A DNA stretch of 64,000 nt from Tissierella sp032104385 (GCF_032104385.1 NZ_DAMCHJ010000001.1:248001-312000); one strand, 5' to 3'. Shown: positions 26,536 to 36,044, counted from the stretch's first letter. The notes: a model not told the origin generated them from the letters alone. Made by a program: numbers and translations.

Positions 26536-28116
26536 ATGGAAAATAACTATACTAGATTGAGATTTAAAGAGATTATTTCTGTTGCTATTAAACATGGTTT
26601 TAAAAATGGAATTGGAAATCCTACAGAGTTAAGGTTAGTTTTAGAAGAATTAGGACCAACCTTTGTTAAAATTGGCCAAATATTATCTACAAGACCTGAT
26701 ATATTGCCCAAAGAATATATAGTGGAATTAGAAAAACTTCAAGATAGTGTAAAACCTGAAGATTTCAATATTATGAAAAAAATTATTGAAACAAGTCTAA
26801 ATGAAACTATCTCAAATATATTTTTAGGTTTTAAAACCACTCCCCTCGCCTCTGCTTCTTTAGCTGAGGTTTATTTAGCAAAACTAAAAACAGGAGAAGA
26901 AGTTGCTCTAAAAGTTCAACGTCCATTTGCAAGAGAAAAAATTTTAGCTGATATAGCTATTCTAAAGAAATTAGCTCCTTTTATTAAATTTACAACAAAG
27001 AATGAAGTTTTAGATGTTAAAGCTGTTATTGAAGAAATAAAGGTTGCTACGGAGAAAGAACTGGATTTTATAAATGAAAAAGAAAATATTAAAAAATTCA
27101 ATTCACATAATAAGGACATTAAATATATTAAGAATATTATTGTATATGACAAATATTGCACTTCTAATGTTCTAGTTATGGAATTTATTAGTGGTATAAA
27201 AATAGATGATACTACAACACTATTGACTGAAGGCTATGACATTAAAGAAATTGCCAAAAAACTTACTTACAATTATTTTAAACAAGTTTTTGAAGATGGC
27301 TTCTTTCATGCAGATCCTCATCCTGGTAATATTCTAATTCATAATAATAAAATTGGATTTATTGACTTTGGTTTAATGGGAAATCTAGATATGGGAATTA
27401 AGAAAAAATTCAACCTATTTTTAGAAGGAGTTGCAACTGATAACGTAGACTTAATGACTAGTTCTGTTCTAAGCATAGGTATTAGAAAAGGCAATGTAGA
27501 CATAAACAAGCTTTATCAGGATATAAATTTAATTTATAATACTTATATAAATGAATCCATCTACAACTATGATTTAGCTAAGATTTTAGAAGAAGTAATT
27601 CTTATTTGCAGAAAAAATAATATTATAATGCCAAAGGATATTACTTTGTTAGCAAAAGGTCTTTTAACCATCCAAGGTGTTCTGGGTAAACTGGATAAAG
27701 AGTTAAATATCATGGATATTGCCATTCCTTATTTTAAAAATAAAACAATAGAAGATAAATTAAAGGATTATGATATAACTTTGTTAGGTAACAAAATTAT
27801 ATCTGCTGGTAAGGCTTCTTTAGACTTACCCTTGAAAGCTTTACAACTAATTGATAGAGGATTAGAAGGTAGATTAAGGCTAAATTTAGAACTTAAAAAT
27901 ATGGATGAAAATTTTAATGAAGTAAACAGAATGGTAAATAGGATTATTTTCTCTGTTATTGTAGCTGGATTATTAATTAGTTCTTCCCTAGTTATAAATG
28001 CCAATATTGGATTAAATATTTACGGAGTTTCTGCAATAGGCATTATAGGTTATTTAGGTGCGGGATTAGCTGGATTTTTACTTTTAATCTCAATATTCAA
28101 GTCAGGTAAATTATAA
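26536..28116 (+). CDS. ABC1/UbiB-family kinase-like protein (AarF domain)
   Basis: 526-aa membrane-associated atypical kinase. UbiB motifs: N-terminal LRLVLEELGPTFVKIGQILSTRPDILP (KxGQ), PLASASLAEVYLAKLKTGEEVALKVQRP (Ala-rich loop and Lys), and FFHADPHPGNILI with IDFGLMG (catalytic Asp and DFG); two C-terminal membrane helices. In bacteria without ubiquinone its role is unclear and may concern lipid or isoprenoid handling. The start is fixed by the conserved N-terminus although a hairpin lies just upstream. Confidence 0.92.
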   Translation: MENNYTRLRFKEIISVAIKHGFKNGIGNPTELRLVLEELGPTFVKIGQILSTRPDILPKEYIVELEKLQDSVKPEDFNIMKKIIETSLNETISNIFLGFKTTPLASASLAEVYLAKLKTGEEVALKVQRPFAREKILADIAILKKLAPFIKFTTKNEVLDVKAVIEEIKVATEKELDFINEKENIKKFNSHNKDIKYIKNIIVYDKYCTSNVLVMEFISGIKIDDTTTLLTEGYDIKEIAKKLTYNYFKQVFEDGFFHADPHPGNILIHNNKIGFIDFGLMGNLDMGIKKKFNLFLEGVATDNVDLMTSSVLSIGIRKGNVDINKLYQDINLIYNTYINESIYNYDLAKILEEVILICRKNNIIMPKDITLLAKGLLTIQGVLGKLDKELNIMDIAIPYFKNKTIEDKLKDYDITLLGNKIISAGKASLDLPLKALQLIDRGLEGRLRLNLELKNMDENFNEVNRMVNRIIFSVIVAGLLISSSLVINANIGLNIYGVSAIGIIGYLGAGLAGFLLLISIFKSGKL

Positions 28117-28123
28117 AATTAAA

Positions 28124-28174
28124 CAAAGGTCTTCCCTTTTTTGAAATCAATCCAAAAAGAGAAGACCTTTGTTA
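28124..28174 (+). terminator. Strong terminator shared by convergent genes
   Basis: ACAAAGGTCTTC ... GAAGACCTTTGT stem with an AT-rich inner loop, between the ubiB-like gene and the racemase gene. It overlaps the racemase stop, so it probably works in both directions. Confidence 0.8.
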
Positions 28175-28867
28175 TGATACAAATAAATCAACCTTAACAA
28201 GCTCTATACAGCGTTTAGCTAATATAGAAACTGGGTCTATATATTTTCCTAAAACTCCTATTTTCTCTACTAATATAGGCAATTCAGTACATCCTAAAAT
28301 TACGGGGATTTCCTTATTTTTAGTATATCTATTTACAATATTTTGAAACTCTATAGGGTCCACATTAAACTTTGAAGATTTAACATTGTATATCCAGTCC
28401 ATAATAGTTTCTTGATCTGAAATATCTGGTTCTATGATATTTAAATTAAATTCTGCAAAAATATTCCTATAAACCTTTGCTTTATAAGTCCCTTTTGTTG
28501 CAAGAAGCAAATAGTCCTTATAATCAAAGTTTGCCTTTAGATATGCTCCCGTTTCATAAATCATATTCAATATCTTTGTTTTAGTGTATTTAATAATCTC
28601 ATCATAAAAGTAATGAGCTGTATTACAAGGTATTGCTATATAATCTGCTCCCATCATTTCTAACCTTCGGATAGATTTTACCATTTCCGGCATAGGATCC
28701 TCGCCCATGCCTAAAATATAAGCAGTTCTATCAGGTATTCCTACATTGCTATCAATTATAATATGCAAATGCTCCTGATCTCTAGTTGCAGGTGTGAGGT
28801 CAGTTATCCTTTTAAATAAGTCACAAGTAGCAGCAGGCCCCATTCCTCCCATTATTCCAAGAATCAT
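28172..28867 (-). CDS. Aspartate/glutamate racemase family protein
   Basis: About 231-aa cofactor-independent racemase (RacX/YgeA type). Two catalytic Cys motifs are present: AIPCNTAHYF and VILGCTELPIL; N-terminal MILGIMGGMGPAATCDLF is the family signature. It may interconvert aspartate or other amino-acid enantiomers. ATG 28867 follows AGAGGTGG; the GTG upstream is inside that site. A good sigma-54 promoter lies 40-56 bp upstream and a sigma-54 activator gene immediately beyond, so expression is probably RpoN-dependent. Confidence 0.9.
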   Translation of the reverse strand: MILGIMGGMGPAATCDLFKRITDLTPATRDQEHLHIIIDSNVGIPDRTAYILGMGEDPMPEMVKSIRRLEMMGADYIAIPCNTAHYFYDEIIKYTKTKILNMIYETGAYLKANFDYKDYLLLATKGTYKAKVYRNIFAEFNLNIIEPDISDQETIMDWIYNVKSSKFNVDPIEFQNIVNRYTKNKEIPVILGCTELPILVEKIGVLGKYIDPVSILAKRCIELVKVDLFVS

Positions 28868-28906
28868 TTTAACCACCTCTATATAATAAGCTTACTGCTT
28901 ATTATA

Positions 28907-28923
28907 TGCAAACTATATGCCAA
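28907..28923 (-). promoter_or_regulatory. Sigma-54 (-24/-12) promoter of racemase gene
   Basis: The minus strand reads TTGGCATATAGTTTGCA: TGGCA-N6-TTGCA with GG and GC correctly spaced. The predicted start is near 28896, giving a leader of about 30 nt that contains the AGAGGTGG site. Confidence 0.75.
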
Positions 28924-29050
28924 TGAATAAATATTAAGATTTCAAGGGTTAATAAATATTGGGTACTTTTTAGGGTAAAATTTCTTCCCATTACACTGCC
29001 TATTTTCTTCTGATTTTGAATTTATTCTTACTCGAAAATAGAAATTCTAT

Positions 29051-31078
29051 TTATCTAGAATCTCCAATTGAAGATATAAGATTATATCCTTTTTCCGTCA
29101 GTACAGTTCCCTTTCTTCCTGTATTAGATTCAACTAGACCTAGTTCCTCAACACTATTAATTAAGTTTCTAATCTTTCCTTCTGTCAAATCAATATCTTC
29201 TTCTTTTGCCAACTCTGCTAAAGCTCGTCTGCCCAAGCCATCAGAGTCCATAATTTTTTTGAGCATCCATATTATATTTGATCCTAAAATATCGGTTAAT
29301 ATAGAGCCTTCTAATTTTTCACATCTATCTGTGATATATTCAGGAAGTTCTTTTATAGACAATCTTTTATCCATTCTAGCAATATTGGCTATATATTCCA
29401 TGGCATTTTCCAATTGTCTAATGTTTCCAGGCCAATCATATTCATATAGCAAATCAACCGCTTCCTTTTCCAAGACTTCCTCTATGTTATTAATTTTATT
29501 CATACTATACTTTTCTAAAAAGAAATTTGACAATACTAATATATCTACTTTTCTCTCTTTTAAACTCAACATTCTAACTGGTAAGACATTTAATCTATAG
29601 TATAAGTCTGCTCTAAACTTACCTTTTTTAACTTCAGATACTAAGTCTTTGTTAGTTGCAGCAATTATCCTAACATTTATAGGTATCTCTTTTAGTCCTC
29701 CGACCCTTCTCACTTGCCTTTCCTGTATAACCCTCAATAGCCTGCATTGAAAATCTAAGGAAGCATCACCTATTTCATCAAGAAAAATAGTACCACCATG
29801 TGCTTCTTCAAAAAGTCCCCTTTTACCACCTTTCATTGCTCCTGTAAAGGAGCCTTCTTCGTAACCGAAGAGCTCACTCTCTATTAGGCTACTTGAAATT
29901 GAAGCAAAATTCACTGGTACAAATGGTCCCGATGATCTATGGGAGGCTGAATGAATAGATTGTGCAAATAGTTCTTTTCCTGTTCCGCTTTCTCCTTGTA
30001 TCAAAATAGTAGAATCTGTTGATGCAAACGATTTGACCTTATCTATTAGGATTTTCATATTGCTGCTTTTATAAATAATGTCATCAAATGTATAGTATTT
30101 TGTTCTAATAGCATTCTCAGATGTCCTTCTACGTATTTCATGTTCATTTTTTTCAATCTCTTCACTTTTTTCAAAGGTATATATAATTCCATCTTCACTA
30201 CCTTTTCCTTTTATAATCTTCAAAGTGACAAATAAGTCCTTGTTGTGAATTCTAACAATATCTACCTCATCATGGCTGTCTATATTCACTATTTGAGGTA
30301 ATATATCTTTAATATTTCTTCCAATAATTTCTTCATAAGGGGATTTTAATATATTACTCATTTCTTGATTGCTGACAATAACCTTTCCAGATTTGTCAAC
30401 GTATATAATAGCCTTTCCTAAACAATTAGCAACTGTTTCTAATCTACTGCTAATAATTTTCATATCCTTAGCCGTATCATTTAGTCTGTTTAATAAATTT
30501 ATTATATGATTTATATATTGAGATGAAAGCCTGTCACCTAAAGCCTTCATTAAACCAAGTCTATTGGCTATATCAACTACTGTTACAATGTCTATTTGCC
30601 TAGTTCCTATATTAATTACTTTCTTTACTCCAAAAGGAACAAGATGCGGTTCTCCAACTGTAACAGATATATCTAGTTCTGGATAAGAAGTTATACCTGG
30701 ATAATATGGATAATATTTTATATAGTTCACTCCTAAAGCTTGTAATTGAACCATTGCTTCATAACTAGATTCTGGTCTGTCATTAACTAATAATACCTCT
30801 GTACCCCTAGGTAAATTCAATAATTCAGATATATATCTATGATTTATTACCCTTTGTGCTACAATATATTCTAAACCATTATCTATCAATTTCTGTATTC
30901 TTTTATCCATAGTATTGGGTGATGAAAGAACAACTAATGAATCTGCAGAATCAAAATCTAGCTCATCCTCTAAACAATAAGATTTCACCTCTGTATATTC
31001 ACCAAAAATACCTTCAAGTTGAATGGCTAGATTAATGGAAGTTACTTTCCCAGGAGTAATCATTACAATCTTCTTCAT
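29051..31078 (-). CDS. Sigma-54-dependent transcriptional activator (PAS, AAA+, winged-helix C-terminus)
   Basis: 675-aa enhancer-binding protein. Residues 1-200 are a sensory region (two Rossmann-like halves, PrpR-N-like), about 210-305 a PAS domain, 335-565 the AAA+ domain with Walker A GESGTGKE (362-369), loop GSFTGA (409-414, Ser in place of the usual Ala in GAFTGA) and Walker B GGTIFLDEIGD. The C-terminus (LGRRALAELAKEEDIDLTEGK ... VESNTGRKG) resembles a winged helix rather than a Fis-type helix-turn-helix. It lies just upstream of the racemase gene and its sigma-54 promoter, which it probably activates; a regulator of the opp promoter is possible too. Confidence 0.88.
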   Translation of the reverse strand: MKKIVMITPGKVTSINLAIQLEGIFGEYTEVKSYCLEDELDFDSADSLVVLSSPNTMDKRIQKLIDNGLEYIVAQRVINHRYISELLNLPRGTEVLLVNDRPESSYEAMVQLQALGVNYIKYYPYYPGITSYPELDISVTVGEPHLVPFGVKKVINIGTRQIDIVTVVDIANRLGLMKALGDRLSSQYINHIINLLNRLNDTAKDMKIISSRLETVANCLGKAIIYVDKSGKVIVSNQEMSNILKSPYEEIIGRNIKDILPQIVNIDSHDEVDIVRIHNKDLFVTLKIIKGKGSEDGIIYTFEKSEEIEKNEHEIRRRTSENAIRTKYYTFDDIIYKSSNMKILIDKVKSFASTDSTILIQGESGTGKELFAQSIHSASHRSSGPFVPVNFASISSSLIESELFGYEEGSFTGAMKGGKRGLFEEAHGGTIFLDEIGDASLDFQCRLLRVIQERQVRRVGGLKEIPINVRIIAATNKDLVSEVKKGKFRADLYYRLNVLPVRMLSLKERKVDILVLSNFFLEKYSMNKINNIEEVLEKEAVDLLYEYDWPGNIRQLENAMEYIANIARMDKRLSIKELPEYITDRCEKLEGSILTDILGSNIIWMLKKIMDSDGLGRRALAELAKEEDIDLTEGKIRNLINSVEELGLVESNTGRKGTVLTEKGYNLISSIGDSR

Positions 31079-31176
31079 TATATTTACCTACCTTTCCATA
31101 TTATAATAAAGATTAATAATGTTTTTTAATATTATATAATATAATACTGAAAATTTATACAATTAAGGAAAATAAC

Positions 31177-31217
31177 AAAGGCTTCTATCTAAGGATTATT
31201 AGATTAAAGAAGCCTTT
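31177..31217 (-). terminator. Terminator after clpB
   Basis: AAAGGCTTC and GAAGCCTTT pair around a 23-nt AT-rich loop, with T-rich sequence following on the minus strand. Located about 30 bp beyond the clpB stop. Confidence 0.7.
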
Positions 31218-31245
31218 TTGAAACTCATTTAAAATTAATTTTTTA

Positions 31246-33840
31246 TTAAGAAAAATCAATAGAACTCATCTTCAATTCTCCATTTTCCACAGACACTGTT
31301 ATCCTATCCTTATCTTTCAAATCTCCCTTAATAATCATTCTACCAATTTCAGTTTCAAGATGCTTTTGTAAAAATCTCTTAACTGGCCTTGCACCATATT
31401 GAATTGAATAAGCTCTATTTAAGACAAATTCCTTTGCTCCTTCTGTTAATTCTATGGAAATTTGTCTATCTTCTAGACGAGAGCTAATCTCTCCTATTTG
31501 TAAATCTATTATCTTAAATATTTCATCTCTCTGCAATGGTTTAAACATTACGATTTCATCCACACGATTTAAAAACTCTGGTCTAAAAATTCTTCTCATT
31601 TCATCCATTACTTTATCTCTTGCTGATTCATCTATACTTCCATCTGGTCTTATACCTTCAAGTAAATATGAAGAACCTATATTAGATGTCATTATAATAA
31701 CAGTATTTTTAAAATCTACTGTTCTACCCTGATTATCAGTTAACCTCCCATCATCTAGCACTTGAAGCAATATATTGAATACATCTGGGTGAGCCTTTTC
31801 TATTTCATCAAATAAAATAACTGAATAAGGTTTTCTCCTTACTGCTTCTGTTAATTGTCCTCCTTCATCATAACCTACGTATCCTGGAGGTGCTCCTATA
31901 AGTCTTGATACAGAATGCTTTTCCATATACTCAGACATATCTATTCTTATCATATTTCTTTCGTCATCAAATAAAGATGAGGTTAAGGCCTTAGATAGTT
32001 CTGTTTTTCCTACTCCTGTTGGACCTAAAAATATAAAAGATCCTATAGGTCTATTTAAGGGCTTCATTCCAGCTCTTGCCCTGATTACAGAATCTACTAC
32101 GGATACCACTGCTTCATCTTGACCTATTACTTTCCTATGAAGGATTTCACCTAAAGATAAAAGTTTTTCTCTTTCTGTTTCAACTAATTTAGACACTGGA
32201 ATTCCCGTCCATTTAGCTACTACTTCAGCTATTTCTTCTTCTGTAACTTCTTCCTTTAACATTCTTTCATCTTTTTCATTTTTTTCATTTGCTTCTTGTA
32301 GTTTTTTCTCTAATTCAACTAAAGTGCCATATTTTAATTGTGATAGTTTTTCTAAGTCATATTTTCTTTCCGCTTCTTCTATTTGCCTTTTTACTCTATC
32401 TATTTCTTCCTTGAACTCTTTGACTCTAGATATATTCTTTTTCTCGTCTTCCCATTGAGCTTTCAGCACATCATATTTTTCCTTAAAGTCTGATAATTCT
32501 TTTTCTAATTTTTCTAGTCTTATTTTAGATGCTTCGTCTGTTTCTTTTTTTAATGCGGCCTTTTCTATTTCTAATTGAAGTATTCTCCTTCTTATTTCAT
32601 CAAGCTCCACAGGCATGGAGTCTATCTCTGTTCTTATCATAGCCGAAGCCTCATCCATCAAGTCTATAGCCTTATCAGGTAAAAACCTATCAGATATATA
32701 TCTATCAGAAAGAGTTGCAGCGGCTATTACAGCACCATCTGATATCCTTATTCCATGATGGATTTCATATTTTTCTTTTAATCCCCTGAGTATGGATATG
32801 GTGTCTTCTACTGTAGGCTCTGTGACCAATACTTTTTGAAATCTTCTCTCTAAGGCTGCATCTTTTTCAATATATTGTCTATATTCATCTAAGGTTGTAG
32901 CTCCTATGGTATGAACCTCTCCCCTTGCTAACATAGGTTTCAAAAGATTTGATGCATCCATTGCCCCGTCAGTTCTACCAGCACCTACTATATTATGGAG
33001 TTCGTCTATAAACATTATTATTCTTCCATCTGATTTCTCAATTTCAGATAATACTGCTTTTAATCTTTCCTCGAACTCTCCCCTATATTTAGCACCAGCT
33101 ATTAAGGCTCCCATATCTAGGGCAAATATTGTCTTGTCCTTAAGTCCTTCTGGTACATCTCCATTGACTATCCTTTGGGCTAATCCTTCTACTATGGCTG
33201 TTTTACCTACTCCTGGGTCTCCTATTAGAACCGGATTGTTTTTAGTTCTTCTAGATAGTATTCTAATTACATTTCGTATCTCACTATCTCTTCCTATAAC
33301 TGGATCAACTTTCCCAGCTTTGGCCTCTTCTACTAAATCTCTTCCAAATCTAGTTAATGCTTCATAGGTAGATTCTGGATTGTCTGAGGTTATATTTTGA
33401 TTTCCTCTTATTTTCTTCAAGGCTTCTAAAAATCTTTGAAGATTAATATTATATTTATTAAATATTCTCTCTGAGGCTGTTGCCTTTTCCTTGAGAAGTG
33501 ATATATAAATATGCTCAACCCCTACATATTCATCTCCAAATTTCTTAGCCTCTTCTTCGGAATTGAGTAAAATCTTGGTATATATTCTACTAGGATATAA
33601 GGATGCTCCACTACCAGATTGTTTTGGTAGTTTATCTACTTCTCTCTCTACATCCATGGTAATTAACTCTGGATTTTCTCCCATATAAGATAATACTTTT
33701 GGAATTAATCCATCATTCTGCATCATTAGGCCATAATGAATATGGATTTCTTGAAGTTCTGGATTCCCATTTTTTATGGCCACGTTTTGTGAATTTTGTA
33801 TTGCTTCTAATGATTTTTGTGTAAATTTGTTTAAATCCAT
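31246..33840 (-). CDS. clpB: ATP-dependent chaperone ClpB
   Basis: 864-aa hexameric disaggregase. N-terminal Clp repeat domain, first AAA+ module (Walker A GDPGVGKTAIVEG, Walker B IIMFIDELHNIVG), a long coiled-coil middle domain (about 400-525, the ClpB hallmark) and second AAA+ module (GPTGVGKTELSKAL, VILFDEIEKAHPDV, FRPEFLNRVDEIVMF). It works with DnaK/DnaJ on aggregated proteins; a DnaJ-like gene is next upstream. No CIRCE or CtsR-type operator was seen in the 160-bp gap. Confidence 0.97.
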   Translation of the reverse strand: MDLNKFTQKSLEAIQNSQNVAIKNGNPELQEIHIHYGLMMQNDGLIPKVLSYMGENPELITMDVEREVDKLPKQSGSGASLYPSRIYTKILLNSEEEAKKFGDEYVGVEHIYISLLKEKATASERIFNKYNINLQRFLEALKKIRGNQNITSDNPESTYEALTRFGRDLVEEAKAGKVDPVIGRDSEIRNVIRILSRRTKNNPVLIGDPGVGKTAIVEGLAQRIVNGDVPEGLKDKTIFALDMGALIAGAKYRGEFEERLKAVLSEIEKSDGRIIMFIDELHNIVGAGRTDGAMDASNLLKPMLARGEVHTIGATTLDEYRQYIEKDAALERRFQKVLVTEPTVEDTISILRGLKEKYEIHHGIRISDGAVIAAATLSDRYISDRFLPDKAIDLMDEASAMIRTEIDSMPVELDEIRRRILQLEIEKAALKKETDEASKIRLEKLEKELSDFKEKYDVLKAQWEDEKKNISRVKEFKEEIDRVKRQIEEAERKYDLEKLSQLKYGTLVELEKKLQEANEKNEKDERMLKEEVTEEEIAEVVAKWTGIPVSKLVETEREKLLSLGEILHRKVIGQDEAVVSVVDSVIRARAGMKPLNRPIGSFIFLGPTGVGKTELSKALTSSLFDDERNMIRIDMSEYMEKHSVSRLIGAPPGYVGYDEGGQLTEAVRRKPYSVILFDEIEKAHPDVFNILLQVLDDGRLTDNQGRTVDFKNTVIIMTSNIGSSYLLEGIRPDGSIDESARDKVMDEMRRIFRPEFLNRVDEIVMFKPLQRDEIFKIIDLQIGEISSRLEDRQISIELTEGAKEFVLNRAYSIQYGARPVKRFLQKHLETEIGRMIIKGDLKDKDRITVSVENGELKMSSIDFS

Positions 33841-34003
33841 ATTTATCCCTCCATTTATTTAATTGAGAATTATTTGTGTATATTTTTGAAATCTAAGACA
33901 CTTAACTCCGCTCGAGATAATAAAAGACTACTCACAGGATAATAATTCTATCATTTTGAACCATAGTACAAAATATCAAGTCCTCATTCTACATTCTCAG
34001 CTA

Positions 34004-34924
34004 TCAATTATTCTTCCTTGCTATTTCCTTTAATTTTTCATATAACTTAATTTCTTCTTCTGCAAGACTTGGTGGAATTACTATGTTCATTTCAATATAT
34101 AAATCTCCTTGGTTGCCTTTCATATCTTTATATCCCTTTTTAGGTATCCTAATCTTTTTCCCAGATGAAATGAATTTAGGGATATCTACTTTAATCTTTC
34201 CATCTAAAGTAGATACTATTACTTTATCACCAAGTGCAGCCTGCCATGGAAATAAATCTAGCCTTGTTATTACATCCAGACCATCAAGTTTATTTTTCCC
34301 ATCTTCTACAAAATTTATTTCAAATAGAATACTTCCCTTTATTCCCCATTTTTCACCCTTTACCTTCAATTTTTTCCCGGGCAATATCCCCTTTGGAATA
34401 TTTACGGATATAGCCTTATTCTCTCCACTTATATTAAGATTCACATTTTTTATTACACCATTATACCCTTCCTCTAATGTAATATTTAATTCTGATTCAT
34501 AGGATGGCGTTTGTCTTCCCGTAGACTTTCTCCCGCCACCAAATAAATTTCCTAAATCAAAACCACCCATTCTACTAGTAGTCTTCTGACTTCCACCAAA
34601 GAACATATTAAAAAAATCGCTAAAGTCTCCAGAGGTAGTATAGGTATAACTTCCATTTCCAAATCCGTATTGGGATGGGTCAAAATCTTGTCCCCCTGTA
34701 AAATTATAACCCGATCCAAACGTATCATATTTTTTCTTTCTATCTGCATCACCTAATACTTCGTATGCTTCATTTATCTCCTTAAATTTTTCTTGTGCCT
34801 TATCATCATCTGGATGTAAATCCGGATGATATTTCTTTGCTAATTTTCTATATGCTTTCTTTATTTCATCTTGAGATGAAGATTTCTCTACCCCTAATAT
34901 CTTATAATAATCTTTATATTCCAT
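34004..34924 (-). CDS. CbpA-like DnaJ-class co-chaperone
   Basis: 306-aa J-domain protein. The J domain (1-70) has the HPD motif (KYHPDLHPDDD); then a Gly/Phe-rich linker with repeated FGGG/GGF stretches and the two C-terminal beta domains (LNITLEEGYNGVIKNV ... DLYIEMNIVIPPSL). The CxxCxGxG zinc fingers of DnaJ are absent, so it is the CbpA (type II) class. Probably supplies substrates to DnaK and ClpB. Confidence 0.92.
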   Translation of the reverse strand: MEYKDYYKILGVEKSSSQDEIKKAYRKLAKKYHPDLHPDDDKAQEKFKEINEAYEVLGDADRKKKYDTFGSGYNFTGGQDFDPSQYGFGNGSYTYTTSGDFSDFFNMFFGGSQKTTSRMGGFDLGNLFGGGRKSTGRQTPSYESELNITLEEGYNGVIKNVNLNISGENKAISVNIPKGILPGKKLKVKGEKWGIKGSILFEINFVEDGKNKLDGLDVITRLDLFPWQAALGDKVIVSTLDGKIKVDIPKFISSGKKIRIPKKGYKDMKGNQGDLYIEMNIVIPPSLAEEEIKLYEKLKEIARKNN

Positions 34925-35027
34925 ATAATCTGCTCCCTTTTTATAATTCGATTTTATCCTTGACTTTCTTTGACCTTCAGCTTAATTATACCCATTTTAT
35001 TAAATAAAATCAATATAATATAAATTA

Positions 35028-35249
35028 TTATATATCATAAAATTTTTCTTTCATTCTATTTTCTTCTTTCATTCTATTTTCTTCTTTCATTCTATTTTCT
35101 TCTTTCATTCTATTTTCATTTTTAATATATTGTATTATTAATTCATCAAGTTCTTTGCTTATTTTTAATATTTCTCCATATTCATTATTTTTTATTGCTT
35201 TATGTAACAACTCTCTTAACTCTTCTATATCATTTTTTCTAATATTCAT
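35028..35249 (-). CDS. Spo0E-like aspartyl-phosphate phosphatase with C-terminal NRMKEE repeats
   Basis: 73-aa protein of the Spo0E family (ELRELLHKAIKNNEYGEILK, signature SKELDELIIQYIK), small helical hairpins that dephosphorylate Spo0A~P and so delay sporulation. ATG 35249 follows GGGGGT at 7 nt. After the family domain come four near-perfect copies of a hexapeptide (NRMKEE), encoded by 18-bp tandem repeats, which usual Spo0E proteins lack. Confidence 0.78.
   Translation of the reverse strand: MNIRKNDIEELRELLHKAIKNNEYGEILKISKELDELIIQYIKNENRMKEENRMKEENRMKEENRMKEKFYDI
35046..35117. repeat. 18-bp tandem repeat, four copies, within spo0E-like gene
   Basis: Four exact units of TTCTTTCATTCTATTTTC in a row. 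Because the unit is 18 bp, gain or loss of a unit keeps the frame and changes the protein by six residues. Confidence 0.9.
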
Positions 35250-35403
35250 TTTTTTACCCCCACTAAATTTTATTGTATTTATTATATAATATCCGTTATG
35301 CTTAATACAATCCCTTTTATGCAAATAGGCAATTATATTTATATGCCCATAGCCAATTTAGTTAAGACCAATAAATGTATACAGTATAATTGAGGTGGCA
35401 AAA

Positions 35404-35799
35404 ATGAATGAAATTAAAAAGACATTAAATTACAAAGACATCGGATTGAGAATTAGATTAGAAAGGGAAAAGCTAGGAATATCTAGAGAAAAATTTGCCG
35501 AGATAGTTGGGCTATCATCATTTTATATTGGCCAGATTGAAAGGGGCGATCGTAAGATGAGCTTAGACACTTTAGCAAATATCGCCAGTAGTCTGAATAT
35601 ATCCGTAGATTATCTTCTATATGGCCATAGCCATTATATGGAAAATATGCTTATTTTGGAGGCTTTTGATAATAATTATAAAAAGTCTATTGATGACGAG
35701 CTAAAGGAAATATTTAATATACTAAAGGGTAGCTCTAAAGAACAACTTTCCTTAATAAAGGATATCTATAAACTTATCTTATCCTTTGCTGGAAAATAG
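35404..35799 (+). CDS. XRE-family helix-turn-helix transcriptional regulator
   Basis: About 131 aa. Cro/C1-type helix-turn-helix (GLRIRLEREKLGISREKFAEIVGLSSFYIGQIERGDR) followed by a helical C-terminal dimerisation part. ATG 35404 follows GAGGTGG. It is flanked on both sides by divergent or convergent spo0E-like genes, suggesting a sporulation or transition-state regulator; targets unknown. Confidence 0.86.
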   Translation: MNEIKKTLNYKDIGLRIRLEREKLGISREKFAEIVGLSSFYIGQIERGDRKMSLDTLANIASSLNISVDYLLYGHSHYMENMLILEAFDNNYKKSIDDELKEIFNILKGSSKEQLSLIKDIYKLILSFAGK

Positions 35800-35894
35800 C
35801 TGAAAGTATCTATATGGGTTTGACCATTTTTGACCTTTGATTTAATCACAATTCTATTTATAGGGAAATTTAAACCATAATTATTGCATAATTA

Positions 35895-36044
35895 TTATTG
35901 TAATCTTTTCTCTTCTTCTAAATAATATTGAACAATAAGCTTATCTAATTCTTCGGAGATTTCAATTATACTTTTTTTAGTAATTTCTTTAAGCTCCATC
36001 TCCTTATGCAATTTTTCCCTAATTTCATTTATTTCATTTTTCAC
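35895..36044 (-). CDS. Second Spo0E-like phosphatase (49 aa)
   Basis: Short gene starting at GTG 36044, with GGGAG 9 nt upstream. The protein (NEINEIREKLHKEMELKEIT, then ISEELDKLIVQYYLEEEK) matches the Spo0E family signature SxELDxLIxxYY and the usual ~50-aa length. It is convergent with the XRE gene. Likely a second negative input on the sporulation phosphorelay. Confidence 0.78.
   Translation of the reverse strand: MKNEINEIREKLHKEMELKEITKKSIIEISEELDKLIVQYYLEEEKRLQ

Noticed and set aside
33841..34003. CIRCE or CtsR operator before clpB
   Set aside because: No TTAGCACTC-type dyad or GGTCAAA tandem repeats present.
35046..35117. Possible CRISPR-like repeats
   Set aside because: Repeats are contiguous without spacers and encode an in-frame protein tail.
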